Origin: Dokdonella sp.
Lineage (GTDB): Bacteria; Pseudomonadota; Gammaproteobacteria; Xanthomonadales; Rhodanobacteraceae
Length of the DNA stretch: 15,936 bases
Direction: 5' to 3'
Assembly (NCBI GenBank): GCA_030150315.1
Contig: JASLGB010000073.1
Span: forward strand, 1 to 15,936
In this document: positions 8,542 through 13,944 of the stretch, piece after piece
Layout of the letters: every line of letters begins with the position of its first letter
Position numbering within the stretch: position 1 is the first letter of the stretch
Position numbers and translations under genes: made by a program
Notes under the pieces: generated by a model
The model's input: the letters and a program-made list of their open reading frames with translations, nothing else
Told to the model about the DNA's origin: nothing
The model's database searches: none

Positions 8542-8575
8542 GGGAGGCAGGCAGGCGCATGACCTCCTGCCTCCC
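8542..8575. terminator. Strong hairpin 26 bp after the secreted-protein gene
   Basis: GGGAGGCAGG (8542-8551) pairs perfectly with CCTGCCTCCC (8566-8575), and the inner bases AGG/CCT can extend the stem after one bulge. The location just after the stop suits transcription termination, but no T-run follows, so termination would have to be rho-dependent or weak. The arm CCTGCCT/AGGCAGG is shared with the hairpin upstream of the gene. Confidence 0.45.
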
Positions 8576-8581
8576 CGCACT

Positions 8582-8603
8582 CGGCGGACACTTGCGTCCG
8601 CCG
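8582..8603. repeat. Second perfect hairpin before waaA
   Basis: CGGCGGAC (8582-8589) and GTCCGCCG (8596-8603) form a perfect 8-bp stem with a 6-base loop, directly after the previous hairpin. It lies just upstream of the likely waaA promoter. No T-tract follows. It may reinforce termination of the upstream gene. Confidence 0.45.
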
Positions 8604-8605
8604 CG

Positions 8606-8635
8606 TTCGGGCGGCTTGCGGCGGGTGGCTATACT
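8606..8635 (+). promoter_or_regulatory. Probable sigma-70 promoter of waaA
   Basis: A good -10 hexamer TATACT lies at 8630-8635, with a weak -35 candidate TTCGGG at 8606-8611 (18-base spacer). The predicted start of transcription is about 20 bases before the GTG start of waaA. The -10 is convincing, the -35 is not. Confidence 0.4.
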
Positions 8636-8662
8636 GCGCGACGACCTTCTCGGGCTTCCTCC

Positions 8663-9937
8663 GTGCTGCAACGCTTCATCTACACGCTCACGCTGTATTT
8701 GCTGACGCCGTTCGTCCTGTATCGGCTCACGGCGCGTGGCATCAAGTACAGCGGCTACCTCGCGCGCTGGCGCGAGCGTTTCGGCTTCTTCCCCGATCCC
8801 GGCATCAAGGACAGCATCTGGGTCCACGCCGTCTCGCTTGGCGAAGTCAACGCGGCGGTGCCGTTGATCAAGGCGCTGATGGAGCGCTACACGGATACGC
8901 CCTTCGTCATCACCACGGTGACGCCGACCGGTTCGGATCGCGTGTTGCAGCTGTTCGGCGACCGCGTGTTCCACGTCTATCTGCCGTATGACCTGACCAG
9001 CGCCGTACGTCGTTTCCTGAATCGCGTGCGCCCGCGTCTGGCGGTGATCATGGAAACGGAGATCTGGCCGAACCTGTTCATGACTTGCGCCGAGCGCAAT
9101 ATTTCCATCGTGGTCGCCAATGCGCGCCTGTCGGAAAAATCCCTGCGCGGCTACTGGCCGATCCAGCCGCTGGTGCGGCGCGCGATCCGCTGCGCGAGCT
9201 TCGTCGCGGCGCAGTCGGCCACCGAGGAGGAACGCCTGCGCCTGCTGGGCGCTGCCGAGCCGCGGCTGGCCGTGGTCGGTAACCTGAAATTCGACATGGC
9301 GATACCCGAAGGCGTGCTGGAGCGCGGTACCGCCTTCCGCGCGGATGCCGGCGGCGGTCGGCCGGTCTGGATTGCGGCAAGCACGCACGAAGGCGAGGAG
9401 ATGGCCGTCCTGAAGGCGCACGCGACGGTGCTGCGGCGTTTCCCGGATGCCTTGCTGCTGGTCGCACCGCGCCACCCGGAGCGTTTCAAGTCATTCGCCG
9501 CGGCCTGCCGCGCCTACGGCTTCCGCACCTCGACGCGCAGCGAGGAGGGCGGCGCGGATCGGTCGTGCCAATGCTTCGTGGCCGACTCGATGGGCGAGCT
9601 GCTGATGTTCTACGCCGCGTCCGATGTGGCCTTCGTCGGCGGCAGCCTGGTGCCGGTGGGTGGCCACAACCTGCTCGAGCCGGCCGCGCTCGGACGTCCG
9701 GCGATCGTCGGCCCGCAGACGTTCAACTTCGAGGAAGTCACCGAAGACCTGATCGCTGCGGACGCGGTCATGCGCATCACCGATGCGGACGAGCTGGGGC
9801 CGGCCGTGGTGCGTCTGCTGTCGCGCGATGCCGAGCGGCGACGCATGGGCGAGGCTGCGCTGGCGGTCATGCGCCGCGAGCGCGGCGCGGTCGAGCGCAC
9901 GATGGCCGTGGTCGAGGCGGTGCAGGCACAGCGCTGA
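8663..9937 (+). CDS. waaA: 3-deoxy-D-manno-octulosonic acid (Kdo) transferase
   Basis: WaaA (KdtA) transfers Kdo from CMP-Kdo to the lipid A precursor at the inner face of the cytoplasmic membrane, the step that makes the substrate for LpxL. The 424-aa length is normal. An N-terminal hydrophobic anchor (about 5-22) is followed by RWRERFGFF and by the catalytic region HAVSLGEVNAA, with the likely catalytic Glu at residue 61. Further conserved blocks are TVTPTGSDRV (85-94), METEIWPN (130-137), VANARLSEKS, and in the C-terminal donor-binding domain GGHNLLEPAALG (about 333-344) and GPQTFNFEE. The start is a GTG at 8663, which reproduces the N-terminus of E. coli WaaA closely; no strong Shine-Dalgarno is visible. 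Whether the enzyme adds one or more Kdo residues cannot be predicted. Confidence 0.95.
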   Translation: MLQRFIYTLTLYLLTPFVLYRLTARGIKYSGYLARWRERFGFFPDPGIKDSIWVHAVSLGEVNAAVPLIKALMERYTDTPFVITTVTPTGSDRVLQLFGDRVFHVYLPYDLTSAVRRFLNRVRPRLAVIMETEIWPNLFMTCAERNISIVVANARLSEKSLRGYWPIQPLVRRAIRCASFVAAQSATEEERLRLLGAAEPRLAVVGNLKFDMAIPEGVLERGTAFRADAGGGRPVWIAASTHEGEEMAVLKAHATVLRRFPDALLLVAPRHPERFKSFAAACRAYGFRTSTRSEEGGADRSCQCFVADSMGELLMFYAASDVAFVGGSLVPVGGHNLLEPAALGRPAIVGPQTFNFEEVTEDLIAADAVMRITDADELGPAVVRLLSRDAERRRMGEAALAVMRRERGAVERTMAVVEAVQAQR

Positions 9938-9966
9938 TCCGCCGCGCGGGCCGAGTCGGCGTGTGT

Positions 9967-10037
9967 GATCGCCTGCTCCGGGTTGCCCGGCCCGAATCGC
10001 TTGTTGCCGATTGCCCGTGACCGATCGCCTGCGCCGG
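9967..10037. repeat. Near-identical 15-bp direct repeats and small hairpin between waaA and tolC
   Basis: GATCGCCTGCTCCGG (9967-9981) recurs with one change at 10023-10037, 56 bases later. Overlapping the first copy is a perfect CCGGG-TTG-CCCGG hairpin (9978-9990), 41 bases after the waaA stop, which might contribute to termination although no T-run follows. The rest of this 201-bp convergent gap shows nothing else apart from the tolC terminator. Confidence 0.4.
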
Positions 10038-10080
10038 ATCGTCCTGGCAGATCGTTCCGGCAAGTGGAATCGCGGGCATG

Positions 10081-10119
10081 AAAAACCCGGCAGCGGCGGT
10101 GTGCGCGCGATGCCGGGTT
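10081..10119 (-). terminator. Rho-independent terminator of tolC
   Basis: Read on the minus strand, AACCCGGCA and TGCCGGGTT form a perfect 9-bp stem with an 18-base loop, followed directly by further T residues (the A-run at 10081-10085 on the plus strand). It lies 20-60 bases after the tolC stop, exactly where a terminator is expected. Confidence 0.8.
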
Positions 10120-10138
10120 CGATGTGCCGCGGCTTCGG

Positions 10139-11521
10139 TCAGTCCAGCAGCGCGTTGACCGCTTCCAGATCCTTCAGCTCGACCACGCCGGCCGCCTGCT
10201 TCAGCAGCAGGCCATTGAGCACGAAGGCATGGCGCGCCGTGGAGTACTGGCTCTGCGCGTTGAGCAAGGTCTGCTGGCTGATCAGCACGTCGACGATCGT
10301 GCGCGTGCCGACTTCGTAGCCGGCGCGCGTTGCATCCACCGAGCTTTGCGCCGACACGACCGCCGCCTTGGTGGCTTCGACCTGGCTGGCGCCGGCGATG
10401 ACCGAGCGGAAGCTGTTGCGCGTGTTCGCCTCGACCAGGCGTCGGTTGTACTCGAACTGGTCCTGCGCGAAATCGCGCTGGTGGATCGCCTGGCGCACGC
10501 GCGACTGGGTGTAGCCGCCACTGAAGATCGGAATGTTCACCGACACCTGCAGCAAGGGGCCCCACTTCGGGTCGCCGGAGAAATCGTTGAATCGCGGTGC
10601 GATGCCGCCGTAGCGCGTATCGCCCCAGCGCTCCGTGCGCGAATAGCCGAGCGTGCCGCTGATGGTCGGCAGGTGTCCGGCGCGCGCGGTGTTGATGTTC
10701 GCGCTGGCCGCTTCGACCTGCAGCGAGGACGAGGCCAGCGCCGGGTTCTGCTTCAATGCAACATCGACCCAGGCGTTCGGATCGTCCGGCGTCGGATGGT
10801 CGAGGGGCAGATCCTCGCGCAGCTTGCGGAATTCGCCCGGCTCCTTGTTGGTCAGGCGGCGCACGGCTTCGCGTGCCTGATCGACGTTGTTCTGGTTGGC
10901 GATCACGCTGGCCACGGCCTGGTCGTGCTGCGCCTTGGCGTCGTTGACGTCGGTGATCGCGGCGAGGCCGACCTCGAAGCGCTGCTGCGCCTGCTCAAGC
11001 TGGCGCGCGAGTGCCTTTTCGTTGGCGTCGGCGAACTTCAGGCCGTCGATGGCGCTGAGGACACCGAAATAGGCCTGTGCCGCGTCGACCATCAGCTGCT
11101 GCTGCGCGGCCGTGAAGGTGGCCGCGCCGGCTTCGGCGGTGTACCGGCTCGACTTCAGCGCGGTCCACTTGCTGATGTCGAGAATGCTCTGGCTGACCGC
11201 GGCGCCGATCGAGCGCGAGCTCGAATTTATGGTGCTGTCGGTGTACGGCAATACGTTGCCGTTCTCGTCGAGGATGGTGCCGTCGGCATTGGATCCGCCG
11301 CGCGAGCGCGTGTAGTCGATGTTGGCGCCCAGCTGCGGCAGCAGGAACGACCGCGCCTGGTCCACGCCTTCGTCGGTGGCCAGCTTGGTCGCTTCCGCTC
11401 CGGCCAGCGTGGGGTCGGACACCCGCGCTTCGTGATAGACCTGGATCAGGTCTTCTGCATGCGTTGCGGACGCGCCAAGCGCCAGCAGCAGCGCCAGCGA
11501 AAGGGAACTCGTGCGGATCAT
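10139..11521 (-). CDS. tolC: TolC-family outer-membrane efflux/secretion channel
   Basis: TolC forms the trimeric outer-membrane and periplasmic duct used by RND/ABC efflux pumps and type I secretion. This 460-aa protein has a signal peptide (MIRTSSLSLALLLALGASATHA, cut near residue 22) and then the typical start EDLIQVYHEARVSDPTL. Two repeated halves of coiled-coil helices follow, and the end GTRTIVDVLISQQTLLNAQ...LLLKQAAG aligns well with E. coli TolC. It lacks an N-terminal lipobox, so it is TolC-type rather than an OprM-like lipoprotein. The ATG at 11521 has a GAGG ribosome-binding site 8 bases upstream. It lies 41 bases after the methyltransferase gene on the same strand, so both are probably transcribed together, and it ends at a strong terminator. 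No pump or adaptor gene is in the window, as is usual for a shared TolC. Confidence 0.93.
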   Translation of the reverse strand: MIRTSSLSLALLLALGASATHAEDLIQVYHEARVSDPTLAGAEATKLATDEGVDQARSFLLPQLGANIDYTRSRGGSNADGTILDENGNVLPYTDSTINSSSRSIGAAVSQSILDISKWTALKSSRYTAEAGAATFTAAQQQLMVDAAQAYFGVLSAIDGLKFADANEKALARQLEQAQQRFEVGLAAITDVNDAKAQHDQAVASVIANQNNVDQAREAVRRLTNKEPGEFRKLREDLPLDHPTPDDPNAWVDVALKQNPALASSSLQVEAASANINTARAGHLPTISGTLGYSRTERWGDTRYGGIAPRFNDFSGDPKWGPLLQVSVNIPIFSGGYTQSRVRQAIHQRDFAQDQFEYNRRLVEANTRNSFRSVIAGASQVEATKAAVVSAQSSVDATRAGYEVGTRTIVDVLISQQTLLNAQSQYSTARHAFVLNGLLLKQAAGVVELKDLEAVNALLD

Positions 11522-11562
11522 TCGATCATCCTCGGTGGTATGGGCTTTCCTGCACCGCGCGC

Positions 11563-12219
11563 CTACAGGACGAAGCGACGGGGTGGCTCGGCATTCTTGA
11601 GGTACGGGACGTCGGTCTCGAAGACGACTTCCTGTTGCCAATGGGTTTCGTCGATCCGGCGCAGCAGGGTGGCCTGCATCGCGGGCGAATCGCCAACGAT
11701 CGCGAACAGGCGGCCGCCGGGCTTGACCCACGCACGGAAACGGTCCGGCACGGCGTGAACGCCGGCGCCGACGACGACGAGGTCGAACTGTTCGCCGGTC
11801 TGGAAACCGTGCACGGCCTCGGCCGTTTCCACCCGCGCGTTGCGCACCTGCGCGGCGGCCAGGTGGGCGCGCGCGTTGTCGGCGAGGTCGGCGTGCTGCT
11901 CGACGCTGACCACGGATTCGGCCAGGTGGGCGAGGCAGGCCGTCAGGAAGCCGCTGCCGGTGCCGATCTCGAGCACGCGCTCATGCGCCTCGGGGGCTGC
12001 TGCCTGAAGCACGCGGCCTTCGGTGATCGGCTTCAGCATCAGCTCGCCGTGACCGATCGGCAGGGCCATGTCGGTGAAGGCCAGATTGCGGTATTTCGCC
12101 GGAACGAACTGTTCGCGATGCACGCTGCGCAACGTATCGAGCGTGCGCATGTCCAGCACTTCGGACGTGCGCACCCGGTTCTCGACCATGTTCTGCCTGG
12201 CCAGTTCGGTATCGATCAT
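11563..12219 (-). CDS. PCMT-like SAM-dependent methyltransferase (protein-L-isoaspartate O-methyltransferase family)
   Basis: This 218-aa protein belongs to the PCMT family, whose classic members methylate isoaspartyl residues in damaged proteins. It has the family layout: an N-terminal helical part (ARQNMVENRVRTSEVLD), RSVHREQFVP (31-40), then the SAM-binding motif I VLEIGTGSG (82-90), the acidic residue of SVE (107) and FDLVVVGAG. The substrate-side motif differs: where E. coli Pcm has TISQP, this protein has ELMLKP (59-64), so the isoaspartate-contacting Ser is absent. I recall such a subgroup lying beside tolC in several proteobacteria. True repair activity is therefore uncertain. The ATG at 12219 has a GGGAG ribosome-binding site about 10 bases upstream, and a good promoter lies 38-66 bases upstream. 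It is the first gene of a probable two-gene operon with tolC. Confidence 0.85.
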   Translation of the reverse strand: MIDTELARQNMVENRVRTSEVLDMRTLDTLRSVHREQFVPAKYRNLAFTDMALPIGHGELMLKPITEGRVLQAAAPEAHERVLEIGTGSGFLTACLAHLAESVVSVEQHADLADNARAHLAAAQVRNARVETAEAVHGFQTGEQFDLVVVGAGVHAVPDRFRAWVKPGGRLFAIVGDSPAMQATLLRRIDETHWQQEVVFETDVPYLKNAEPPRRFVL

Positions 12220-12256
12220 TGCGGGAAACTCCCACCGGAAAACAAAAAGGATCGGG

Positions 12257-12285
12257 AGCATAGGCACTCGCCGAACCTGCTGCAA
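12257..12285 (-). promoter_or_regulatory. Probable sigma-70 promoter of the methyltransferase-tolC operon
   Basis: On the minus strand TTGCAG (12285-12280) is separated by exactly 17 bases from TATGCT (12262-12257); each matches the consensus at four of six positions. It lies about 38 bases upstream of the methyltransferase ATG. The spacing and location are good. Confidence 0.5.
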
Positions 12286-12479
12286 TCTACCTTGACGTCG
12301 CAACCACCCTCGACGAAGTGCCGGAAGTCACCGCGATCGGGTGACGATTCCGCCACATCGGCGCTGCCGATCGGTACGGGCGTTGCAGCGTCGTGCGAAA
12401 AACCCGTAGCAACCTCCGTGCCAGCGCTTCCGGCGCCGGTTCGTCCGCGGGAATCGCCGCTTTGCCAGCCGACGCGATC

Positions 12480-12511
12480 GTCCGCGGACAGTGCGGACAG
12501 CGTCCGCTGTC
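12480..12511. repeat. Cluster of nested palindromes built from GCGGACAG
   Basis: GTCCGCGGAC (12480-12489) is a perfect 10-bp palindrome. The octamer GCGGACAG occurs twice (12484-12491 and 12493-12500). Next to it, GCGGAC-AGC-GTCCGC (12493-12507) and GACAGC-GTCC-GCTGTC (12496-12511) are overlapping perfect hairpins. Binding site, RNA structure or chance are all possible. Confidence 0.45.
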
Positions 12512-12710
12512 GCCTATCGCGTCGGAGGTCGGCGTCAGCCGAACTCCCGGCGGCGGGCCCGGGCGGAACATCACCCCTCGTCGGGCGCACCGCCGCTGAG
12601 ATGCGCCGGAGGGCAAAACGGTTGCAGTGACCGTGGCGACCGGGTCGTGTCGTGCCGACCGCGCATCGCGGCGACGAGGGCTGGCCCGACAGGCCAAGGG
12701 ATGGAGAATG

Positions 12711-12765
12711 CTCCCCATGGGCCGACCGGATGCGGGAGGGAGAGAGCCGGCCGACCCATCGGGAG
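12711..12765. repeat. Long imperfect inverted repeat (19-bp arms, 17-base loop)
   Basis: The arms 12711-12729 and 12747-12765 pair at 16 of 19 positions, with single mismatches at the sixth, twelfth and fifteenth bases of the left arm. The loop is purine-rich (12730-12746). The short T-run ACTTT follows on the plus strand. It is the strongest secondary structure in the gene-free region and could be a REP-like element, a terminator or part of a small RNA. Confidence 0.5.
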
Positions 12766-12871
12766 ACTTTACCGTGCGACATGACAACCCTTGGCGTGAG
12801 CGGATGATGCCGCCATCTTGTGGCCGGTCCCGTTCGGGCCGCCGTGGCTGGCTGCAAGGCTCGCCTGTTCT

Positions 12872-12889
12872 TATACTGTCCGGTATAGT
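12872..12889 (+). promoter_or_regulatory. TetR-type operator palindrome overlapping the likely tetR -10
   Basis: TATACTGTCCGGTATA (12872-12887) is a 16-bp quasi-palindrome of the form TATACyGnnCrGTATA, matching its own reverse complement at 12 positions. It overlaps two possible -10 hexamers, TATACT (12872-12877) and TATAGT (12884-12889); no good -35 was found. It lies 40 bases before the tetR start, the usual place for autorepression. The link to the neighbouring TetR is inference. Confidence 0.55.
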
Positions 12890-12927
12890 AAATTGCTTGT
12901 ATCCGCTCGTCCAGTAGCAAATTCGAC

Positions 12928-13599
12928 ATGACTCCAGCCATCGCCAAGTCCTGTGGTCCCGGCCGTCCCAAGGACCTAGAGAAACGCGCGGCCATCCTCG
13001 AGGCCGCCAAGCGCCTGTTTCCGCAATCGGGGTTCGAGGGCACCAGCATGGATGCCATCGCGTCCGAAGCCGGCGTGTCCAAGCTGACCGTGTACAGCCA
13101 CTTCACCGACAAGGAGACGCTCTTCGTCGCCGCAATTCGCGAGCGCTGCGATGAGCAGATGCCGCCGACGCTGTTTTCGGTCGACCGCTCGGCGCCGGTG
13201 CGGCGCCAGCTGGAGGCGATCGGGCACGCCTTCTATGCCTTGATCATGCAGCCCGAATCCATTGCCCTGCATCGGCTCATCACGTCCGGTTCGGCGAGCG
13301 CGCAGAAGCTCGCGCAGATGTTCTGGGATTCGGGCCCGCGCCTGCTGCACGACGATTTCGGTGAGTTCCTGCGTCAGGAAGTGGCCGAGGGCGTGCTCGA
13401 CATCGAGAATGTTTCGCGTGCGGCGTCGCAGTTCTTCGCGCTGATCAAGGGCGAGCTGCATGCGCGACTGCTGTGCGGTTGTTCGCAGCCGGTCACCCAG
13501 GCGGATGTGGATGTCCACGTGCGTGCGACCGTGGAAATGTTCCTGCGTGCCTACGCGCCTTGCGCCGACCGGGTCGCCATGCGCGAGGTTGCGCTCTGA
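12928..13599 (+). CDS. TetR/AcrR-family transcriptional regulator (AefR-like C-terminal domain)
   Basis: This 223-aa repressor-type protein has the TetR DNA-binding domain at residues 12-70: GRPKDLEKRAAILEAAKRLF, then the helix-turn-helix MDAIASEAGVSKLTVYSHF (41-59). The C-terminal half, with ESIALHRLITSG, DSGPRLLHDDFGEFL and the ASQFFALIKGELHARLLCG region, resembles the AefR-like ligand-binding domain. It should bind a small hydrophobic ligand and release its operator. The ATG at 12928 has no clear Shine-Dalgarno. A good operator-like palindrome lies just upstream, suggesting autoregulation. The methyltransferase-tolC operon reads away from it some 700 bases to the left, so control of tolC is possible, but no copy of the palindrome is seen at that operon's promoter. 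It ends only 3 bases from the converging PilZ gene. Confidence 0.9.
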   Translation: MTPAIAKSCGPGRPKDLEKRAAILEAAKRLFPQSGFEGTSMDAIASEAGVSKLTVYSHFTDKETLFVAAIRERCDEQMPPTLFSVDRSAPVRRQLEAIGHAFYALIMQPESIALHRLITSGSASAQKLAQMFWDSGPRLLHDDFGEFLRQEVAEGVLDIENVSRAASQFFALIKGELHARLLCGCSQPVTQADVDVHVRATVEMFLRAYAPCADRVAMREVAL

Positions 13600-13602
13600 C
13601 GC

Positions 13603-13944
13603 TCAGTCGTCGCTGTTGCGGCGCAGCCAGTCGCGCACGATGCGATCTTCCGCTTCACCCAGTTCGATGAAGCGGAAGCCGGCCCACCAGTGTCCCGGCG
13701 TCTGCGTGGCATCGGTCCACGATTCGTGCGCGCCGATTTCGAGCGGCTGCGGCCGTCCGTGCGCGTCGGGCAGGTCGAACGCGAACTGGTAGAGACCGTC
13801 GGCGACGATGCCGACATCCGACAGCAGCATCATCCCTTCCGGCGAAAGGTTGCCGATCTGGCCGATCACGCGACCGGTCATGGCATCGCTCACGCGGATC
13901 GGAATATGCGGGCGCTTGCGCGGCTGATTGCGCAGATCGTTCAC
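13603..13944 (-). CDS. PilZ-domain protein, likely c-di-GMP receptor
   Basis: This 113-aa single-domain protein has both PilZ signature motifs: RNQPR (RxxxR, residues 5-9) and NLSPEG (NxSxxG, residues 32-37). The family's closing strand is present as WWAGFRFIEL. Binding of cyclic di-GMP is therefore likely, though not its effect. The start is a GTG at 13944, which overlaps the TGA of the upstream DUF1631 gene as GTGA and has an AAGAGG ribosome-binding site seven bases before it. The longer frame upstream is shadow sequence of DUF1631. Coupled translation with DUF1631 suggests that the two proteins work together or in fixed ratio. Confidence 0.88.
   Translation of the reverse strand: MNDLRNQPRKRPHIPIRVSDAMTGRVIGQIGNLSPEGMMLLSDVGIVADGLYQFAFDLPDAHGRPQPLEIGAHESWTDATQTPGHWWAGFRFIELGEAEDRIVRDWLRRNSDD

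Larger units (their letters stand above)
12286..12871. other. Gene-free stretch with repeats between methyltransferase and tetR
   Basis: About 590 bases hold no convincing coding region. The open frames here give low-complexity Arg/Pro/Ala/Ser-rich products with no recognisable domain or ribosome-binding site. The stretch contains a cluster of small repeats around 12480-12511 and a long imperfect hairpin at 12711-12765, listed separately. A small RNA or a decayed gene cannot be excluded. Confidence 0.5.

Noticed and set aside
10124..11758. Plus-strand open frame of 544 codons opposite tolC
   Set aside because: It is antisense to a clearly recognised tolC gene, its product matches nothing I know, and no promoter or ribosome-binding site supports it.
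12287..12787. Minus-strand open frame of 166 codons in the gene-free region
   Set aside because: Ser/Arg/Pro-rich sequence with no domain and no ribosome-binding site seen; the long hairpin lies within it. Considered as a possible decayed gene but not supported.
12216..13112. Minus-strand open frame crossing the gene-free region and the start of tetR
   Set aside because: The product has no recognisable domain, overlaps the TetR DNA-binding domain in antisense, and has shadow-like composition. It is not strong enough to call a gene.
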